From Nymphalis io (taxonomy: Eukaryota; Arthropoda; Insecta; Lepidoptera; Nymphalidae), in the NCBI RefSeq assembly GCF_905147045.1, contig NC_065905.1, forward strand, positions 5,580,001 to 5,644,000: a DNA stretch of 64,000 nt, in the 5' to 3' direction. Position numbers and translations under genes: made by a program. The notes beneath the pieces were generated by a model that was given only the letters and a program-made list of their open reading frames with translations, was not told the origin of the DNA and did no database searches. Shown one piece after another: positions 58,651 through 64,000 of the stretch (positions are counted from its first letter, which is position 1; the number at the start of each line of letters is the position of its first letter).

Positions 58651-59555
58651 CTGAAATTAATAAAACGACGGCGATGGCTCCAACTTAATATGATTTCAAT
58701 GTTACTGTAATATTCTGTTTATGACGAAAATATGATATAAATTATTATAAAAAAGGTAGACAGACAAGTCAGACATAAACTGTGATTAATATTCACCACG
58801 CAACCGTTTTGATCCATAAAAATAGTCCGTTTCTCAGGTCAATGTCATATTACAAACGTATCTTGTGTAATAAAAAAAAATAATTAAAAACCTCGATTAA
58901 TGTTACTAATGTGTACTGCATTAGTAAATATAAAATTATATTCAATTATATTAATTTCAGTTCTTTTTTAATAATTTTGAGATATATATCGAGATAATAA
59001 AAAGAAATACGTTCAATATCAATTGATATGAAATTGATATGGGGCCACCTTTGTGCTATATAACAAATCCAACGCAAACACAAGCATCAAAATCGGTTCA
59101 TAAACAAAAGAGTTAGAACCATAATAATAACAAACATACACAAAAAAATAAATATACAAATGAATCAAGAACTCTTTTTTAAAGTCGTTTAAAAATATAA
59201 ATGAGATATTTATTGTTACTTCATTTGTTTTTTTAAATCGAATTTGGAAAGACATAATTACACTTGTTGCTTATTGTAACTTTATATCTATATACTAATC
59301 CTAAGTAATTAAAACTAAAAAAGGTCGTGTTTAATAGTTAAATCCAGTTAAATGAATGCTTAGCGTATTGGACAGGTTGCGGGTTTTCCTATTCGTGAGC
59401 ATTAAAAGCCTATAAGATAAGTTACTATACATACGTTATCAAGATGAAACCTCATTAAAAACAAAGTTTAGTTGCATGGATTAACTAAGGATCAAATTTA
59501 CTATAGTTGATAGTTTTGTCATCCACACAAAAATTGCAACGCAATCTATTGGATG

Positions 59556-59607
59556 GAACTGGTTTAAAGTTGCAAGATTTGATCCACACGTATTATTTGG
59601 TTAATTT
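59556..59607 (+). repeat. Unclassified interspersed repeat F, copy 2
   Basis: GAACTGGTTTAAAGTTGCAA, then GATTTGATCCACACGTATTA. Confidence 0.55.
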
Positions 59608-59963
59608 GCATGGAGCATGGACAATCGCTCCTGATTCAACAGTTCAAATTGTATAATCACTTTCTCTCGTGCGCATACGCATACAGGAATGAATTCAGTT
59701 GTAAGCAATTAAACAAAAAAAACGTAAAGGTGTTTCTTGACTGTATCGCCAGATTTATTTCATCTTTTAATTTATTAAATAATGTCAGTTTTTATTTGTA
59801 AAACTTAAAAACTTTTTTAGCAAAAAAACTTAATATTGTTTTTTTTTGTATTTATAATGTTCTAAAACGAATTAAATGTATATTACTACTACTACTATTT
59901 TATATATAGCACTGTCACCATGACCAAAAATGCTCGCATTATTTCAAGACAATCGGTTCCGTA

Positions 59964-60015
59964 AAACTGGCTTAATTCAGTTGCAAGATTTGACCCACAC
60001 GTAGTAATAGGTTAA
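59964..60015 (+). repeat. Unclassified interspersed repeat F, copy 3
   Basis: AACTGGCTTAATTCAGTTGC, then AAGATTTGACCCACACGTAG. It is closest to copy 2. Confidence 0.55.
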
Positions 60016-60086
60016 ACTTTAAAAAAGAACAAGTAAAGATGCATAAATGCCTGTTATTATATTATAATTTGGTAATCTTCCACCAT

Positions 60087-60200
60087 ACTACTCAACTGCG
60101 GGTTTGAAATACATGTGTCAAAATTTCTAACACACGCAGGTTACGTCACGTGTCACAGTGTTATTCTTCAATGCCGATAAGAATTATAAACACAAATGAT
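60087..60200 (-). mobile_element. Decayed SINE family A fragment
   Basis: CCACCATACTACTCAACTGC, AATACATGTGTCAAAATTTC and GAATTATAAACACAAATGA keep the family order. Confidence 0.5.
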
Positions 60201-60525
60201 ACATTATTTTTTTTTTAAATAATGTTAAAAGTTATTTCTATTGTATTGAATGTAGGCCGATTATTACAACATAGATAACACATAGAGCCTGAGAAACTTC
60301 AGTTTTTCATTCACGTTTACCGGAAAATGTTTTGCTTTACTAACCACTCATTAATATAACTACAAATATTGTCAATTTAAAATCAATTTAAATATGTTTT
60401 TCTTAAAACCAACAATAAGCAATTTAAATATAATTTTAATTATAGTTGCAATATTTATTGAAATTGAAATTTATTAAAATAAATTACGACGATGACTGTC
60501 CGATTGAATTTGTCAAAACTATTAC

Positions 60526-60680
60526 CTGAATCACAGTAAATAACAACGTTCCACAATCGCTCAAAAAATAATCACAAATCACAACACTGGCGACAGTCTC
60601 TCGTTATACAACAGTGCAATCTGCGCGCGCGCAACTCACGCGTCCGTACAGCACTGGAGCCAGAGCCAGCAGACTAAGTG
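60526..60680 (-). promoter_or_regulatory. Probable promoter and noncoding first exon (minus strand)
   Basis: A GC-rich patch on the minus strand (GCGTGAGTTGCGCGCGCGCA, about 60642-60623) is followed by about 100 nt of unique sequence. That sequence ends in a strong donor, GATTCAG|GTAATA, with the exon end at 60526. The nearest matching minus-strand acceptor that I can link to a gene is that of GMC-2 at 53567, which would make an intron of about 7 kb. The connection is inferred; another, unseen gene is possible. Confidence 0.4.
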
Positions 60681-60835
60681 ACAGGTCAATGTTAACATAA
60701 GAAGCTAAAGTCATTTGGTAATAGTATCTTTATCTATCTATCTGTATAGAACAGATAGTGTTAACGAATAAGAAAGCCAGTGTGATCGAAAAGCATTTAG
60801 TATAAATTAGTAATCCTTTCTGTTACACACATACA

Positions 60836-61134
60836 AGTCGAGATGGCCCAGTGGTAAGAACGCGTGAATCTTAACCGATGAACGTGGGTTCAAACCCGGG
60901 CAAGCACCTCTGAATTTTCATGTGCTTAATTTCTGTTATAATTCATCTCGTGCTTTTCGGTGAAGGAAAACATCGTGAGGAAACCTGCATGTGTCTAATT
61001 TCATCGAAATTCTGCCACATGTGTATTCCACCAACCCGCATTGAAGCAGCGTGGTGGAATAAGCTCCAAACCTTCTCCTCAAAAAGGGAGAGGAGGCCTT
61101 AGCCCAGCAGTGGGACATTTACAGGCTGTTACTG
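60836..61134 (+). mobile_element. SINE family A copy with target duplication
   Basis: Full length, plus strand, head at 60837 and GTTACTG tail ending at about 61134. The 12-bp direct repeat TACACACATACA lies at 60824-60835 and 61135-61146. Overlapping 60-aa ORFs on both strands are by-products. Confidence 0.92.
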
Positions 61135-61275
61135 TACACACATACATATACATTCACATTTAGACAAACACTTGAGTTAGTGTAGAGGATTCTTTAGCAA
61201 AATAATTTATAGTCTTATAAAAGGTTACACTGCTTACGAAAAGCTATCTATCTAGTTTACTGAACTTACCCTAGT

Positions 61276-61345
61276 CTATTTCATCATCATCATCATATAC
61301 GCCGAAAGACGTCCACTGCTGGACAAAGCCCTCCCCCAAGGATTT
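61276..61345 (-). pseudogene. RTE-type LINE 3' end relic
   Basis: The minus strand reads WKSLGEGFVQQWTSFGVY followed by a GAT repeat tail, the typical RTE polyprotein end with a short tandem tail. Confidence 0.65.
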
Positions 61346-61427
61346 CCATGTTGAGCCAATTTAAGCTTTTTTCTTTTCTGGAAGAAAAGTTTTATAACTT
61401 ATTTCAACACTTACGATTAATGTCAAT

Positions 61428-61600
61428 ATAGATTGGTATACGTGACAGAACTTCATTCGACCCATGTAGGTTTCCTGCACTGCCGATCACGAGATTGATT
61501 ATAAACACAAAGCGCTCGAAGACTGCATCCCCGGTTTCTATCTACCTATCTTCGGTTACGATCTACGAGTTTTATCCACTGATACATCTCGGCTCATTAT
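61428..61600 (-). mobile_element. Decayed SINE family A fragment
   Basis: CATGTAGGTTTCCTGCACTG, CGAGATTGATTATAAACACA and ATACATCTCGGCT remain. Confidence 0.5.
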
Positions 61601-61726
61601 ATGACATCACATTATTGCAAGTCTCACGATGTTAACGTAACGTCTCAGTATTTCCTCCGATAGACACATATTTTCCTCGCGATTCACGATATTATTATCG
61701 CGAGCACGATTTTAAATTGAAAATAC

Positions 61727-62033
61727 CGTACCGTAACAGCCTGTGAATGTCCCACTGCTGGGCTAAAGGCCTCCTCTCCTCTTTTTGAGGAGAAGGTTTG
61801 GAGCTTATTCCACCACGCTGCTCCAATGTGGGTTGGTGGAATACACATGTGGTAGAATTTCAGTGAAATTAGACACATGCAGGTTTCCTCACGATGTTTT
61901 CCTTCACCGTAAAGCACGAGATCAATTATAATCACAAATTAAGCACATGAAAATTCAGTGGTGCTTGCCCGGGTTTGAACCCACGATCATCGGTTAAGAT
62001 TCACGCGTTCTTACCACATGCCTATCTCGGCTG
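61727..62033 (-). mobile_element. SINE family A copy with 14-bp target duplication
   Basis: A full-length minus-strand copy. The direct repeat TAAATTGAAAATAC is at 61713-61726 and 62034-62047 without mismatch, the clearest target duplication in the window. Confidence 0.94.
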
Positions 62034-62049
62034 TAAATTGAAAATACGA

Positions 62050-64000
62050 ATAAAGCTAAATTAAAAACTAATTATTTTGTAACATTAAAACCAAATGTAT
62101 TATGAAATGTAACAACTGTTAGCAAACCTAAATAAATAAAATAAAAGTAGTAGAAAAATATTTAAATGTAAATGCTACGCAAATATCATTCAAATTATTG
62201 TTATCAGTTTAAGCATTTTTTTTTTATTGTTTCAAGTTTTTGCTTCTCATATCTTGTTTAAGCATGAACTCAGTTGTGATTTTTATTAAAGTCAGTTTCG
62301 CTCTGGTTATTATCAAAGAGATAATTAAAATATTACCCTGACATTATTTTAAATTATAGACAGATATATAAAATAATTAATTACAAAGGTAAGATATTTT
62401 ACAGAACATGTTACTTCAGTAGTTAGTAAATTATTAATAAAATGGACAATAATAAGTAAGAAATTGGTAAGGCTTTTGTTTATTTTATTATTCTTAAATA
62501 AAAATCATAAAACCAAACTCGAATCGACACAACACGATCGTGAATTGCCAGAAAGTGTTTATCGGACTTTATATATAAAAATATAATTATAACATTAAAA
62601 TAATTTACGCGTTAAAATAGCGTATTACCGTCAGTTGCGGATTCCGGGCTATTTAGCAATGTTAGGTTTGATTCTGACCCGTTAGGCTATTATCCCTATT
62701 CCCAACACAAGTACGTTTAATTGAAGGGGTAAATATGTATATTAGAAATTAGTGACATAATATATACGTACAGATGTTTTACATAGGTAAAAAGTAAAGT
62801 AAAATGTGAATGTAACACAGCTGGGCTGGCATGTTCAGAGCTTATTCCACCATGCAACCGGCATTGAAGCAGCGGATTACAGAGCAGAGCGGTGGATTAC
62901 GTTTGTACGTTCATCGAAAAAAGCTACACGAATTAATTTTTTTTTATTTATTTGTTTATATTACTTATTAATTGAATTTCATATTATTTCATTAGTATAA
63001 AAACGACTGCTTTTTTTGCTGTTTTTTTTTAATATAGAATCCTACAACCATTTTTGACCTGAAATATTTAGAAAGATGAAAAGGATTTTTTTAAGAAAAA
63101 TCATAGTGCGCTTTTAAGAACAAATTAGTAGATTGTTTGTATTAATTAAGGTCACTAAGAATAAATATCTACACATTTTTTATTATTATTTTTTACTTGA
63201 AAAAAGGAACAAGTTGACCTAAAGTCAAAGAAGGGAAAAGGAAGTTACGATATTGCCTATATCTTTATCTAAAGTTATTTTAGCTAAGTTACACAATATT
63301 GTTTAAACATTAAAGTATTTATTTAGTTAGTTAACACTTACAGTTTGTACGTATACACGTGAGTATATGTTGCTATGTACCAGTATATAGTTTAACTTTT
63401 TATATTTTACAGACACATTAATATACAAGTTTCGCGTTTGGTTGAACGCCGCCTCTTATATCTCAAGGGTGCCATGTTAGTGTACACTGTGTAGGGAAGG
63501 AAACACTACGTTTCGTACACAATGTATAACATAGTGCACTATTTACTACCATCTTTTTGAATAAGACTCTAGTTTCGTTTCAATTAAATTTAGTTTCTTG
63601 TTCATTTGTATTTTTCTTATACTGTGATAGTGCAACGATTGAGATACAAAACGAAAATTGGCATCGATGATAAATCATGTCATACAATAGAATGTCGGAT
63701 ACATTTCAAATTATAACTTAAGTATATTAAGTGGTGACGCTTTTTATAGGTTGAAGGAAAACATCCTTCGAATGAATATCCGCAACGACGGTGACAGGTG
63801 ACAGTGGAAGGTGTGGCTTGCATTACTTGCGGTACTGGTGTATATAAGTGACATCAATGGGTCATAACTCCCATTAAAAACATCGACGCTGAGCAATGAT
63901 TTTTTTTTAATATATACAGTACAGTATATATTGTAAAACAATTCTTCACAATAGCTTTTAACGCTTTATTCTCTTTCACACGTAACTAATAGGCTACTGC
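62050..64000. other. AT-rich end of window without gene
   Basis: No supported gene. A SINE A scrap (AGAGCTTATTCCACCATGC) is at 62836-62880. The three short ORFs have no domain. Confidence 0.4.

Noticed and set aside
1..64000. Strand bias of SINE B (about ten minus, three plus among simple copies)
   Set aside because: Too few copies to separate from chance, and not tied to a single host gene direction.

Overview
This is an AT-rich, intron-rich animal nuclear sequence, almost certainly from a lepidopteran. The evidence is insect-type GMC oxidoreductase genes with spliced exons and dense interspersed repeats of types common in butterflies and moths: tRNA-derived SINEs with TSDs, RTE-type LINE relics, Tc1 and PIF/Harbinger DNA transposons. 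A nymphalid butterfly is my inference from the look of the commonest SINE. There is no prokaryotic gene organisation, CRISPR array, operon or rRNA, and no standalone tRNA.

Genes. Two spliced GMC oxidoreductases lie on the minus strand. GMC-1 has exons at 8193-8053 and 7805-6096 and encodes 616 aa. GMC-2 has exons at 53547-53204, 52364-52114 and 51939-50570 and encodes 654 aa. Each has an N-terminal hydrophobic segment, a dinucleotide-binding GGGSAG loop and the His/Asn active-site pair. Immediately upstream of GMC-1 on the same strand is a compact single-exon coding region of 178 aa (8792-8256), polar, disordered and with an MGxxxS start. Only 62 nt separate its stop from the GMC-1 start, so the two may share a transcript or overlap. 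Weaker coding candidates are a strong 43-nt plus-strand microexon at 42062-42104, a 60-aa minus-strand ORF at 42299-42117, and an exon-like piece with a polyadenylation tract at 3559-3834. A probable noncoding first exon for a minus-strand gene ends at 60526.

Mobile elements. The best preserved is a 1623-bp Tc1-like element (44721-46343) with 28-bp TIRs, TA target duplication and an intact 339-aa DD34E transposase. At 15495-16845 two nearly identical 674-bp PIF/Harbinger deletion derivatives sit in tandem, each keeping only the 5' ends of a MADF gene and of the transposase gene facing each other. Most of the rest is SINEs: family A (tRNA-like head, TTACTG tail, several with perfect target duplications), family B (about 290 bp, A-rich tail), family C (tRNA-Glu-like) and family D. 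There are also LINE 3' ends and RTE relics.

Layout. 1-5.9 kb: repeats and one possible retrocopy. 5.95-8.84 kb: GMC-1 and its upstream partner. 8.9-44.7 kb: a gene-poor tract dominated by SINEs, with the Harbinger pair at 15.5-16.8 kb and a microexon plus small ORF at 42 kb. 44.7-46.3 kb: Tc1. 46.5-47.1 kb: GC-rich repeat. 50.2-53.6 kb: GMC-2, with a SINE in its first coding intron. 54-64 kb: repeats and a possible promoter/first exon near 60.6 kb. Both GMC genes belong to one insect oxidoreductase family often found in clusters. Here they are about 42 kb apart, separated by repeats.
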